A DNA stretch of 64,000 nucleotides from Palaemon carinicauda. Lineage: Eukaryota; Arthropoda; Malacostraca; Decapoda; Palaemonidae. The stretch spans positions 112,617,607 to 112,681,606 of the forward strand of contig NC_090746.1 of the NCBI RefSeq assembly GCF_036898095.1, read 5' to 3'. Position numbers and translations under genes: made by a program. This document shows positions 24,487 to 35,713 of the stretch, piece by piece (position 1 is the first letter of the stretch; the number at the start of each line of letters is the position of its first letter). The notes beneath the pieces were generated by a model. It worked only from the letters and a program-made list of their open reading frames with translations. It made no database searches and was not told the DNA's origin.

Positions 24487-24595
<109 letters not shown>

Positions 24596-25596
24596 AAGCT
24601 ATTTTAATCAGAAGGAAAATTTATCAAAATGTGTCCATAAATGCAATTGACAATCGTTGGAAAATGGGATGGGGTTAACGGCACTGTTGCACAATAGTAG
24701 TTGTTATTCATTAAAGAATATGTAAATTGAATGATAGTCAAGAAATCCTCCGAAAGAAGCAACGGAAACATTAATATTGGAGATGCAATTTTGTGACTAA
24801 CAATCGTGTGAAGAAATATAGGCAGTTTGATATGGTAGAAAGAAAAGAAGTATGGGAGTACAAGAAGGGAGTGAGAGTAAATGAAGCAATGAAGGGAGGA
24901 GACGAAGCATTACTGTTAGAAATTAAGTGTAATTCTGGAGGGGGTTAAAAAACATGAATAAATTTGGAAGAAAGAAGGTGAAATGGAGAGATGCTGTCTG
25001 AAGATGTAGCAGACCTGTTGAACTGCCACAGGCCACTTGAACCGTTCATTCTCCTCTCTACGTATTCTAACCTTCACAACTCAACAAATATGTATACATC
25101 CTTATCACTTTCACCTTTATTTATCTATAGATAATTTTGATAGTTTTTACTAGGTCCGACATACAGATTTAGTCCTTTATTCAGAAATATAGTTACATCC
25201 AGCACCATACTCTTGTGCAAAAGATCATTTATTTGTCCTGATAATACCTTTGGAATATCTACCTCACCAAAAGATACCTTAACTATCCTGAACATCACAC
25301 TTTCACTGCCACTTCACAGCTTCTAAAACGATTGGAGCCTTCTCATACTACCCTCCTTAAAACCTTCACGTCCTTTTAATTAACCTCAAATTTCCATGAA
25401 ATCCCATCCCCTATGTAGATCTGTCTCGCTTTCTAATATTCTTCAAAATTCTTATATCGATGAACCATATAACTCTATATTAAAGATGCATTTGCTCAAT
25501 AACCTCTGATATTGCATATACTTTCTTTCAGAACAACGTTCTCTCAGAATTACTTGCATAGTTATTCCAAAATTTTTACCAATCTTCATTCATCAA
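24596..25596. other. Intergenic sequence, possible old LINE trace
   Basis: AT-rich. The segment 24790-25010 (gtatgggagtacaagaaggg) has a purine bias on the plus strand and may be an old transposon tail. No coding motif is visible. Confidence 0.4.
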
Positions 25597-25740
<144 letters not shown>

Positions 25741-26197
25741 TGTAATTAAAAATGTATATGAATTTGTGCGCGTGTCGCTCTGTAGCATAAACAGCTCTTC
25801 ATGACTTTCTAAATGACCCAATATGTTCGAGAATACATTAAAAACTAACAGCGTCATAGTCTTCTACATAACACATCAGTTTCGTAACAGCCTGTTTTAA
25901 ACGGATCTGAATACTCACAATTTAATTGATCGCGATAAAAGTATTCTCAATAGGGATCTAACAACTTTTACTCTGTATATTATCAGTACATTTCTCGGGT
26001 AACAAACTGACTTCCTATGTAAACACGGGTCATCTATGTCATAAGGCTCATTTGACTGGTCAATTAAATATGTCCGAAAGCGAAATTGGTAAAAAAGCAT
26101 GACAACATCTAAACACGTAATTAAACTATTACTATTAATGTTGTTAACTATCTTCAAATGTTCCATTTTGACTGATATTACTTTTCTTACAGTTTAA

Positions 26198-26301
26198 TTA
26201 TTTACTTCTGTCCTTTCCTCACTGGGCTATTTTTCCCTGTTGAAGCTCTTGGGCTTATAGCATCATGCTTTTCCAACTAGGGTTGTAGCTTAGCTAGTAA
26301 A

Positions 26302-26332
<31 letters not shown>

Positions 26333-26372
26333 CTATAAATAATAATAATAATAATAACAATGCTATAAATAA

Positions 26373-26426
<54 letters not shown>
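26198..26426 (+). mobile_element. R1 retroposon, 3' fragment with (TAA)n tail
   Basis: Reads tcctttcctcactgggctat through ccaactagggttgtagctta and then (TAA)n to 26426, interrupted twice by caatgctata. Only about 90 bp of the element body remain. Confidence 0.75.
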
Positions 26427-26428
<2 letters not shown>

Positions 26429-26698
26429 CATCGATAATGAGAACTATGAGAAACATAAAAAAGATACTGGATCAAATATAACAGAAAAACATTGTATTAA
26501 CTACCTCCTAAAAATATTTTAAGTGAGCTTTGCAATGGTAAACTGTAACAGTTATAACCTATAATAAGGTTTCTCATTCAGATTGCCTCTACACTTCTCC
26601 CGGTTGTTGAAAGAGATCTGTGAAGCTATAGACAGGAAACAACAGTCACTCAATACAATCTATGGTGACAGCAAAATTATATAAATGTTTTTACACAC

Positions 26699-26846
<148 letters not shown>

Positions 26847-26849
26847 ACA

Positions 26850-27004
26850 CACACTACAGTACACGACCCATCAAAACTCACGGGGAAATGTCTAGATATG
26901 CAGACACGCCCCTCTTACCAGGGTATGACTACTAACTCTCAACCCTACCGGAGGGACAGGGAGAGACCGAGTAGTTATACAGCCGACAATGCCAGTGTGA
27001 TTGG

Positions 27005-27006
<2 letters not shown>
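26850..27006 (+). mobile_element. Short dispersed repeat R3, copy 1
   Basis: Starts gtacacgacccatcaaaact and ends gccagtgtgattggaaat, followed directly by (TA)n. Relatives are at 28770-28885 (minus strand) and 48028-48240. They share a 'gtacacgacctgtcaaa' start, an internal gggacagggaga-like segment and a 'gtgactggaaa' end with a TA-rich tail. Confidence 0.6.

Positions 27007-27098
<92 letters not shown>
27007..27098. repeat. (TA)n(GT)n microsatellite
   Basis: About 74 bp of TA followed by GT, attached to the end of R3 copy 1. Confidence 0.95.
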
Positions 27099-27978
27099 AG
27101 CCAGACATTTGCTCTTTATTACAGTTTATTTACTTCCTTGTGTGCGCGTGTACGTGTTAAATAAAAATAGTTATATTACAATAAACAGTCCGCATAATCT
27201 TAACCGACGTCCAAAGTAGGATAAAACACTAGAAGAAACTGCTTAAATGAATGATGCCGCCATGGAGGGGAATATGTCAATTACTTCTGCGAGGGGAGGT
27301 GGCGTCGAATAGTGATAGCTACATGCATATATCATACATAGAAGGGGATAATAAAGCTTTGAAAATAGTATTGGGATGTCAATGTTTACTTCGAAGGTGG
27401 TATTTGAATGTGTAAGGTTTGTAAAGGAAAATATTTTAAGCTTAGATAGCTCCATAAAAGTAAACAAAAAAAACGAAATGCAGTTAATGACCAAGTTACG
27501 ATACAGAAACCTTTTGACATTGAATGACAAGGGGAAAAGTACAGAGACCACACGATAATATTACAGTATATATGATTCATTTATTTATTACCGTACCGGA
27601 AAACACCCACAATAACAGGCACTTGCGTTAATAACATTAATTATGATTTCAGATATAAATGATCCCTAAATATCTATCAGATAAAGTTCTAGGAATAAAA
27701 GAAATATTCCTAATAAAAACTCATAAGACTTCAGCGAGGCGGCTTTTTTTTATTAAGTAAACTAAAATCAAACTATATTCTGATGAATTTTTCTAAACCT
27801 TTAAAAGGCAAGACTAAAAACACGAAAAAATGCCTCTCCCATGTTCTCTACAGTGATTAAAAGTGAGGTATTGGTGCTGGGTTCCGGACTAAATATTATT
27901 TTGCACTGTGCCTTGTCTTGTCTTTCTTTTATGCCATAGTCAACCCCTAAGAAAGTTTAATCGTGAAAAAAACTCGTG
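27099..27978. other. Intergenic sequence without recognised features
   Basis: AT-rich. No exon or repeat recognised on either strand. Confidence 0.5.
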
Positions 27979-28272
<294 letters not shown>

Positions 28273-28377
28273 CACCACATCTGGTTAATGGGATATGAGC
28301 TCCACTTACAAATTCACTGGTGGGTTTGGGTCTTTGTAAGGGACTTACGTTTCTGATGTTTTGTTCTAGCTATATTA

Positions 28378-28387
28378 TCATTATTAA

Positions 28388-28466
<79 letters not shown>

Positions 28467-28655
28467 AGCTAAGCTACAACCCTAGTTGGAAAAGCAAGAA
28501 GTTATAAGCCCAAAGGCTCCAACAGGTAAAAATAGCCCAGTGAGGAAAGGAAATAAGGAAATAAGGAAATGAATAAATGATGAGAACAAATTAATAATAA
28601 ATAATTAACAGTAATGACGCCAAAACATTTATGTCATATATAAACTATAAAAAGG
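28378..28655 (-). mobile_element. R1 retroposon, 5'-truncated copy
   Basis: (ATT)n at 28378-28464, then gctaagctacaaccctagtt and family sequence to atataaactataaaaaggc. Confidence 0.75.
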
Positions 28656-28688
28656 CTTATATCAGCCTGTTCAACACAAACACACGCA

Positions 28689-28691
<3 letters not shown>

Positions 28692-28762
<71 letters not shown>

Positions 28763-28769
28763 TATATGT
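28692..28769. repeat. (TA)n microsatellite
   Basis: About 75 bp of TA, on the 3' side of the minus-strand R3 copy. Confidence 0.95.
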
Positions 28770-28885
28770 TTCCAGTCACGCTCAGCTCTGCCTGTCCATC
28801 AGGTAAGGGGGAGAGCAGTAGTCATGGTTGGTGAGAAGGGTTACATGTGTGTGCTTATGTATTTGACAGGTCGTGTACACTAGTG
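28770..28885 (-). mobile_element. Short dispersed repeat R3, copy 2
   Basis: On the minus strand it reads gtgtacacgacctgtcaaat and ends gcgtgactggaaaca, then (TA)n at 28769-28692. Confidence 0.6.
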
Positions 28886-28923
28886 TGTGTGTATGTATGT
28901 ATATATATATATATATGTATATA

Positions 28924-29020
<97 letters not shown>
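28886..29020. repeat. (TATG)n(TA)n microsatellite
   Basis: About 130 bp, TA-dominated, on the other side of R3 copy 2. Confidence 0.95.
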
Positions 29021-29022
<2 letters not shown>

Positions 29023-29120
29023 ATGACCACTATCTTAAGACGAGATACTTCTTGTCCACGACGTGAGGGCGCTAGATTTGCTTCATGATCTTTTGAGCCC
29101 CTACTACTAATTCAAGGATA

Positions 29121-29550
29121 TTCATCTTCACTCAAGGGGTTAACTACTGCACTGTAATTGTTCAGTGGCCACTTTCCTCTTGGTAAGGGTAGAAGAGACT
29201 CTTTAGCTATGGTAAGCAGCTCTTCTAGGAGCAGGACACCCCAAAATCAAACCATTGTTCTTTATTCTTGGGTAGTGCCATAGCCTCTGTACCATGGTCT
29301 TCCACTGTCTTGGGGTAGAGTTCTCTTGCTTGAGGGTACACTCGGGCACACTATTGTATCTAATTTCTCTTCCTCTTGTTTTATTATAGCTTTTATAGTT
29401 TATATAGGAAATTTATTTATTTCAATGTTGTTACTGTTCTTAAAATATTTTATTTTTCCTTGTTTCCTTTCCTCACTAGGCTAATTTCCCCGTTTGGGGC
29501 CCCTGGGTTTATAGCATCCTGCTTTTCCCACTAGGGTTGTAGCTTAGAAA

Positions 29551-29612
<62 letters not shown>
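29121..29612 (+). mobile_element. R1 retroposon, 5'-truncated copy with (TAA)n tail
   Basis: Reads aaggggttaactactgcact through cactagggttgtagcttaga and (TAA)n at 29553-29612. It matches the minus strand of 61564-62217 with the outer 150 bp missing. Confidence 0.85.
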
Positions 29613-29614
<2 letters not shown>

Positions 29615-32600
29615 ATTAGGTATCAAGGAATCTGTGGGTACTACTGTAGTCAAAGGACAACAAAGGTCATCTGTTGCTAACAGATTACTGTCTTTGTGAA
29701 AAAAATCTCTGACAGGTTCTTCCTGCAAGCTGAGGTAGAACCGATAGTCTGGCTTCACGTGATTGAATCCAGGATTATCCTCTTATCCCCATGTTAGTTT
29801 GTGTCTGATAACTGCATAATGTCATACAGAACCGAGTTTTAAGATCTCTTCTCCAATTCACTCTATATTGAAGAAAGGCTGTGTGTTACCAAACCCTTTC
29901 AAAACAGGAAGCCGAGTCATTCTGGTCCCTACTAGCAGCCTTTGTAGGGAAGAGATGAAGGGTTTGACTTATGGCCACCTGGATTCGAGGTCCTGGCCAT
30001 AACCTCCTAAACCAAAGCATATGTGTGCATATTTGCATGTGTGTGGCTCAGAGGATGCTGGAGAACAAATGAGCACGCTTCTCTATTTACACGTGTGAAT
30101 ACAATTAAGTAACTAAGTGATGAATCTGACTGCATCCTGAATCTCTTATGGATAGGTTTTAGCAAACATGCAAGCGAGCAAGAGTATCATCTTCATAAGC
30201 AAGTTCATCTTCCAAAGAATGAAAAGCACTTTGAGGCAAGTTCATCTTCTGAAGAATGAAAACGCTTTGCGGTGCACGCACATCAAGACTGAGGATCCAC
30301 CTTATGAGGGAAATCTTCAATAAAATGGGTGCGTTATGGTGCACGCACACGCAAGAATGAGTATTAATATCATCACAGTTCCTAAAAACGAGAGGGGGCA
30401 CTGAAGGCCATGCAATCAGAAATGAGAAACCACTTCAAAAACAATCTCTTCTTTGGAAGACCAGGTGCACTCTGATCCAAGTACTCAATTGACTTTCAAC
30501 CCCATAGGAAAGCTCTTCCTTACAAGAGCATGGTCTGAGGCTCACTATGGGCCTCGTGTGCATGGCTGAGAACAACCTCCTCCTGAATCGTAAGTGCGCT
30601 CTGGGGTGCGCACGTGTATCTTAGTGCGCATAAAATGATGAGGGTTCACCTCAAGAGTTAACTCTTCAGAAATGTGAGCGAGTGTTATTCGACCAAACAA
30701 TGGATGCACTCTGTAGCATTTCCGCTAGTCATGTCTCTATGTAGATCTGTCTCGTCCTCCACTTTGGAAAGACGCCTTCAGAGATCCACCATCGGATTAG
30801 GTGTCGGTTCACTTTCAACTGGTGACTGTTCCCAGCTAGAACTGGCAGCATCCTTGCCATGCTTCTATGATGATGGGTCAACTGGTTGTGCACGGGCAAA
30901 GTCAACACTTAGGAGGTGGGCACCAGTTAAAAACTCCTCTTCTCAAAAATAGGATGAAATGGGCTTTGGATGGAAGGAGAACGAAACGGTTCCTCTTGTT
31001 CTCAGTTGCCATTAAGATTAAGTCCTTATCAGTTGGCGACAGGGCTACTGAAGGTGAGGAGCTGTCATTTACTGCACCTTAAAAAAGCCAGGCCATGCCG
31101 GAGGGGGTCAAGGCAGGAACTAATCCTGCCACAGCAGAAGGGGCTGCACTAACCTTCAAGCACAACCAAAATGGAAGAACTTGACATCTAGGAAAACTTG
31201 AGTCATGGATCACTCTCTGCGCACGGGAAGATCTACATCTAGGACCCGTAACGCAAGCGTGTCCCCGAAGTGTCTTAGGAACAAGAGCAGCCGACATGAC
31301 CTGACCAGCAGCGCTCGTGCTCAGTCTCATAAGACACATAGTACAGTTTTGATACAGTGCATCAGTTCCTTCAAATCCGTGCACAGGAATTGGTTGAAGT
31401 CTCCAGAGAGACTGACTATTTGGTGGTTCTGTGCTTTGGTGCTTCTATCCTCTTTAGCAGTAAGAGTGCTGAGAAGTAAGAGGTACAGTAATAGGCACGC
31501 TTAAGTTTCAATCATTGTTTTAGGTCATGTAGTTACCGATCACCTGATTCCCAATCACGGAAACCAATCATAATCTTCCCCATCGCAGTAACTGATCGCA
31601 AGGTTCCCGATCATGGTAAACGATCGCAAAGTTCCCTATCACGGTAAACCATCGTAGGATTCCTGATTGCGGTAAGTGATCATAAGGTTCCCAATCGTGG
31701 ATCTTAAATTTCCCATGTGAAGAGATTGGGGAAAATATGCTAGAGCAACCTATTTGCAAGGTACAGTACAAGGAAACTTTGTTACTTATTACGGTAAGAT
31801 CTTGTAGCATATACAAGCGATGAGAACATTTATAAGTTGTTCTTCCACAATAAAGTATTGTGTATTGGAAGAGCAGGAGTGATGTAAAAATTACATATGT
31901 TGTGACTCTAAAGTAACTGAAGAATAATGTGAAGTGTCTGCTCGTGTAGCGCTGATAAAGCACTGTGAACACTAGAACCTCAGTACATGAACTGTTCAGT
32001 CTCATAGTGTTGAGCAAGCACTGTGAACCTCACTACATGAAATGTTCAATCTCATAGAGTCGAGAAAGTGAGGTGAGCACCTGTATCACAAAATGCTCTC
32101 ATACCAGTTTTCTTGGTACATACTGTACTCAAGAGGTCATCAGAGCATGTAAGTTCATTGCTCAGAACTGCATTCGGTACGAAACCAAGTACAGTTGCAA
32201 AACAGCGTCAGCCGATGTCTGTTCCTGAAGGAAGGACTCTCAGCCCTCTCCCTCATGAAAGTGAGTGAGGTATCATCAAGGAAGGAGAGAAAACAGCAAT
32301 GCTTTTATTCCGACCAGCAGTATGCAACTTCATTCTTGTGAGAAAAGAGCACAGGTAGTTGGTATGTGAGCATCTGTACCTCATATTGATAAATATTTCC
32401 AGGGAAGATACAATCCTGGTATGCATCTCTCACTTCGTGAAACATTTTAGTGAACATAGAATTATCAAATTTCTAGGCTTCCTAGAAAATGAATATGCAC
32501 TCTTCAAAGGGGATTAGGATAGAGGTGAGGGGACTCACAAAGAGCTATACCATAAGAGAGTGCTCTAGGGTGCGGGCGAACATGTGAGGGTTTGCTCCTG

Positions 32601-32728
32601 TTGGAGTGCGAGAGAACAGATGAGAGTACAGTATGCTTCCTTAAGAGCTAGCACACAACAGGAGCACGCTTAAGGGGCACAAATAAGTGAAATTAAACTG
32701 AAAATAATCTTCTATGCCTCCTCCTGTA
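29613..32728. other. Repeat-derived, GC-richer region, unresolved
   Basis: About 3.1 kb between two R1 copies. Its base composition (gtgcgcac-type words, runs of direct repeats) resembles the DIRS Gag region of element B rather than the AT-rich flanks, but no frame carries a recognisable motif. A 28-bp tandem array is at 31533-31701 and a duplicated 'aagttcatcttc.gaagaatgaaaa' is at 30198-30266. I could not assign it to an element. Confidence 0.35.
31533..31701. repeat. 28-bp tandem repeat
   Basis: About six degenerate copies of a unit like gtaaacgatcgcaa followed by ggttcccgatcacg. Confidence 0.7.
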
Positions 32729-32945
32729 AAGCCAGTCGTCCAAGTATCTCATCCACCTTAGCCCTCTCTTGTGGAGGGCTGGTCATACAGGTGCCATGAG
32801 ACGAGTGAAGACCCCTGGTGCATCGTCATGCTGAATCAACGAGGTTTGAACTGCCATACCTCCTGTTCCCTGCAAACTCTTAGTAGGTGTTGAAACTGAA
32901 GATGGAGGGGAACTCTGAGGTAAGCATCTTTCAGGTCTTGTGAGA
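32729..32945 (-). pseudogene. DIRS reverse transcriptase remnant G
   Basis: On the minus strand the frames read FFSQDLKDAYLRVPLHL (first catalytic Asp motif), then EVWQFKPR and APGVFTRLMAPV. In a third frame is RYLDDWLYR at 32752-32728, the YLDD active site. An internal deletion and frameshifts separate these motifs, so it is non-functional. It ends where the R1 copy at 32960 begins. Confidence 0.7.
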
Positions 32946-32959
32946 AGAATGAGTTCTCT

Positions 32960-33178
32960 CATTATTATTATTACAGTACTATTATTATCACAAGCTAAGC
33001 TACAACCTAAGTTGGAAAAACAGGTTACTTTAAGCCCAAAGGCTCCAACAGGGAAAAAACCCCTGTGAAGAAAGGACACAAGGAAATAAATAAACTACAA
33101 GAGAAGTAAAAAGCAATTAAAATAAAATATTTTAAAAACAGTAACATAAAAAAATAGATCTTTCATATATATGCTATG
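32960..33178 (-). mobile_element. R1 retroposon, diverged copy cut by element A
   Basis: Interrupted (ATT)n, then caagctaagctacaacctaa and family sequence down to atgctatg at 33178. DIRS element A begins at the next base, so A probably inserted into this copy. Confidence 0.65.
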
Positions 33179-33218
33179 AAAAATGTTATTTTCATTAGTA
33201 AAATAAATTTTTGAATAT

Positions 33219-33378
33219 ACTTACCCGATAATCATGTAGCTGTCAACTCCGTTGCCCGACAGAATTCTACGGAAGGGATACGCCAGCGATCACTATACTA
33301 GAAGGGGGTGTACTCACCAGCGCCACCTGTGGCCAGGTACTGCAGTACTTCTTGTTGACACCACCTCAATTTTTCCTC
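33219..33378 (-). repeat. Element A right inverted terminal repeat
   Basis: 160 bp, complement of 39937-40096, from acttacccgataatcatgta to tcaatttttcctc. I saw no mismatch. Confidence 0.92.
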
Positions 33379-33422
33379 GGTCCACTGGTTCTCTATGGGG
33401 AGGAAGGGTGGGTCAATTAAAT

Positions 33423-33513
33423 CATGATTATCGGGTAAGTATATTCAAAAATTTATTTTACTAATGAAAATAACATTTTTCAATATTAAACTTACCCGAT
33501 AATCATGTAGCTG
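33423..33513 (-). repeat. Element A internal complementary region
   Basis: The first part (33423-33480) is the complement of the right end 33179-33236. The second (33476-33513) is the complement of the left end 40076-40110. The two parts meet at ttttt. Joining both ends in this way is the diagnostic DIRS internal complementary region, the template by which the ends of the circular intermediate are completed. It fixes both borders of the element. Confidence 0.88.
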
Positions 33514-33910
33514 ATTCACACCCAGGGAGGTGGGTGAAAACCAGTGTACATGACTATAAGATAGCTAAGTATCCCGTATTTCATATTATCAGTTATTCAA
33601 AATAACAATGAAATTATAAGTACCTGGTAAGGAAGTCGACTTGAACCATTACTCTGCCTTTAATAAGTTCGTCTTCCTTACTGAGCGCAGCGTTCCTCTT
33701 AGGAGGCTGAACAACCCAAAGGTGCTGAAGTATACAGGGCTGCAACCCATACTAAAGGACCTCTACACAACCTTTAACCCAGGCGCTTCTCAAGAACGAA
33801 TTGACCACCCGCCAAATCAAAAAAGGATGCGGAAGGCTTCTTACCCTACCGTAACAACCAAAAAACAACAATAAAAGCATTCAAGAGAAAGGTTAAAAAA
33901 GGTTATGGGA

Positions 33911-35713
33911 TTAAGGGAATGTAGTGGCTGAGCCCTCACCTACTACTGCACTCGCTGCTACGAATGGTCCCAGGGTGTAGCAGTTCTCGTAAAGAGACTG
34001 GACATCTTTAAGATAAAATGATGCAAACACTGACTTGCTCCTCCAATAAGTTGCATCCATAATGCTCTGCAGAGAACGGTTCTGTTTAAAGGCCATCGAA
34101 GTGGCTACAGCACTCACTTCGTGGGTCCTTACCTTCAGCAAAGCAAGGTCTTCATCCTTCATGTGAGAATGGGCTTCTCTAATCAGAAGCCTTATATAAT
34201 ACGAAACTGCGTTTTTGGACATAGGCATCGAAGGTTTCTTGATTGCACACCATAAGGCTTCTGACTGTCCTCGTATAGGTTTTGACCTATTAAGATAGTA
34301 TTTCAGAGCTCTGACAGGGCAAAGAACTCTTTCTAGCTCGTTACCCACCATGTTGGAAAGGCTAGGAATTTCGAACGATCTAGGCCAAGGACGTGAAGGA
34401 AGTTCATTCTTAGCTAAAAATCCGAGCTGTAAAGAACATGTTGCTGATTCGGATGTGAACCCAATGTTCTTGCTGAAGGCGTGAACCTCACTAACTCTTT
34501 TAGCTGTTGCAAGGCAGACGAGGAAAAGAGTTTTGAGAGTAAGGTCTTTGAAGGAAGCTGACTGGAGAGGTTCGAACCTAGGAGACATAAGGAACCTTAA
34601 GACTACGTCTAGATTCCAGCCTGGAGTGGATAGACGACGTTCTTTAGAAGTCTCGAAAGATTTAAGGATGTCTTGAAGGTCCTTGTTGGATGAAAGGTCC
34701 AAACCTCTGTGGCGGAGAACTGAAGCCAACATACTCCTGTACCCTTTAATCGTCGGAGCCGAAAGGGATCTCACATTCCTTAGATGTAATAGGAAGTCAG
34801 CTACTTGGTTTACAGAGGTATTGGTAGAGGAAACTGCATTGGCTCTGCACCAGCTTCGGAAGACTTCCCACTTGGATTGGTAGACTCTACGAGTGGATAC
34901 CCTCCTTGCTCTGGCAATCGCTCTGGCTGCCTCCTTCGAAAAGCCTCTAGCTCTAGCGAATCTTTCGACAGTCTGAAGGCAGTCAGACGAAGAGCGTGGA
35001 GGTTTGGGTGTACCTTGTTTACGTGAGGTTGACGTAGAAGGTCCACTCTTAGAGGGAGAGTCCTGGGAACGTCGACCAGCCATTGTAGTACCTCTGTGAA
35101 CCATTCTCTTGCAGGCCAAAGGGGAGCAACCAGCGTCAGCCGTGTCCCTTCGTGCGAGACGAACTTCTGAATGACTGTTGATGATCTTGAACGGCGGGAA
35201 TGCATATAGGTCGAGATGGGACCAATTCAGCAGAAAAGCATCCACGTGAACTGCTGCTGGGTCTGGAACTGGGGAACAGTACAAAGGAAGCCTTTTGGTC
35301 ATGGAGGTGGCGAACAGATCTATCGTAGGCTGACCCCACAAGGTCCAAAGTCTGTTGCACACGCTCTTGTGAAGGGTCCATTCCGTGGGGATGACTTGAT
35401 CTTTTCTGCTGAGGCGATCTGCTGAGACGTTCATGTTGCCCTGAATGAACCTCGTTACCAGAGTGAGATTTAGACTTCTTGACCAAATGAGGAGGTCCCT
35501 TGCTATCTCGTACAGCTTCCTCGAATGGGTCCCTCCCTGTTTGGAGATGTAAGCCAAGGCTGTGGTGTTGTCGGAGTTCACCTCCACCACCTTGCCTAAC
35601 AGGAGGGACTTGAAGTTCATTAAGGCCAGATGAACTGCCAGCAGCTCCTTGCAGTTGATGTGGAGCGTTTCCTGTTCCTTGCTCCATGTTCCCGAGCATT
35701 CCTGTCCGTTCAA
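33911..35713 (-). CDS. DIRS A RNase H (C-terminal part) fused in frame to tyrosine recombinase
   Basis: A 600-codon open frame. Residues 1-105 hold most of an RNase H: KEQETLHINCKELLAVHLAL (catalytic Glu), NSDNTTALAYISKQGG (Asp) and NVSADRLSR (last Asp). The first catalytic Asp (FSDASDSGWG) is in the preceding frame. Residues 245-570 are a tyrosine recombinase: TAKRVSEVHAFS with Arg406 (box I), HEVSAVATSMAF with His531 (box II), and FASFYLKDV with the nucleophile Tyr567. The expected box II Arg is Ser534 (AGT codon). In DIRS elements the RNase H and recombinase frames usually differ. Here they are joined, probably by loss of two bases near 35180, where the alternative frame (STVIQKFVSHEGTRL) shows the original continuation. 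I infer a damaged, non-catalytic recombinase. Confidence 0.85.
   Translation of the reverse strand: MNGQECSGTWSKEQETLHINCKELLAVHLALMNFKSLLLGKVVEVNSDNTTALAYISKQGGTHSRKLYEIARDLLIWSRSLNLTLVTRFIQGNMNVSADRLSRKDQVIPTEWTLHKSVCNRLWTLWGQPTIDLFATSMTKRLPLYCSPVPDPAAVHVDAFLLNWSHLDLYAFPPFKIINSHSEVRLARRDTADAGCSPLACKRMVHRGTTMAGRRSQDSPSKSGPSTSTSRKQGTPKPPRSSSDCLQTVERFARARGFSKEAARAIARARRVSTRRVYQSKWEVFRSWCRANAVSSTNTSVNQVADFLLHLRNVRSLSAPTIKGYRSMLASVLRHRGLDLSSNKDLQDILKSFETSKERRLSTPGWNLDVVLRFLMSPRFEPLQSASFKDLTLKTLFLVCLATAKRVSEVHAFSKNIGFTSESATCSLQLGFLAKNELPSRPWPRSFEIPSLSNMVGNELERVLCPVRALKYYLNRSKPIRGQSEALWCAIKKPSMPMSKNAVSYYIRLLIREAHSHMKDEDLALLKVRTHEVSAVATSMAFKQNRSLQSIMDATYWRSKSVFASFYLKDVQSLYENCYTLGPFVAASAVVGEGSATTFP

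Noticed and set aside
31568..32017. 149-codon minus-strand frame
   Set aside because: It runs through the 28-bp tandem array and shows no domain. Not supported as a gene.
33252..33464. Short plus-strand frame repeated at 39866-40063
   Set aside because: Both lie in the inverted terminal repeats of element A, so the identity is that of the repeat, not a gene family.
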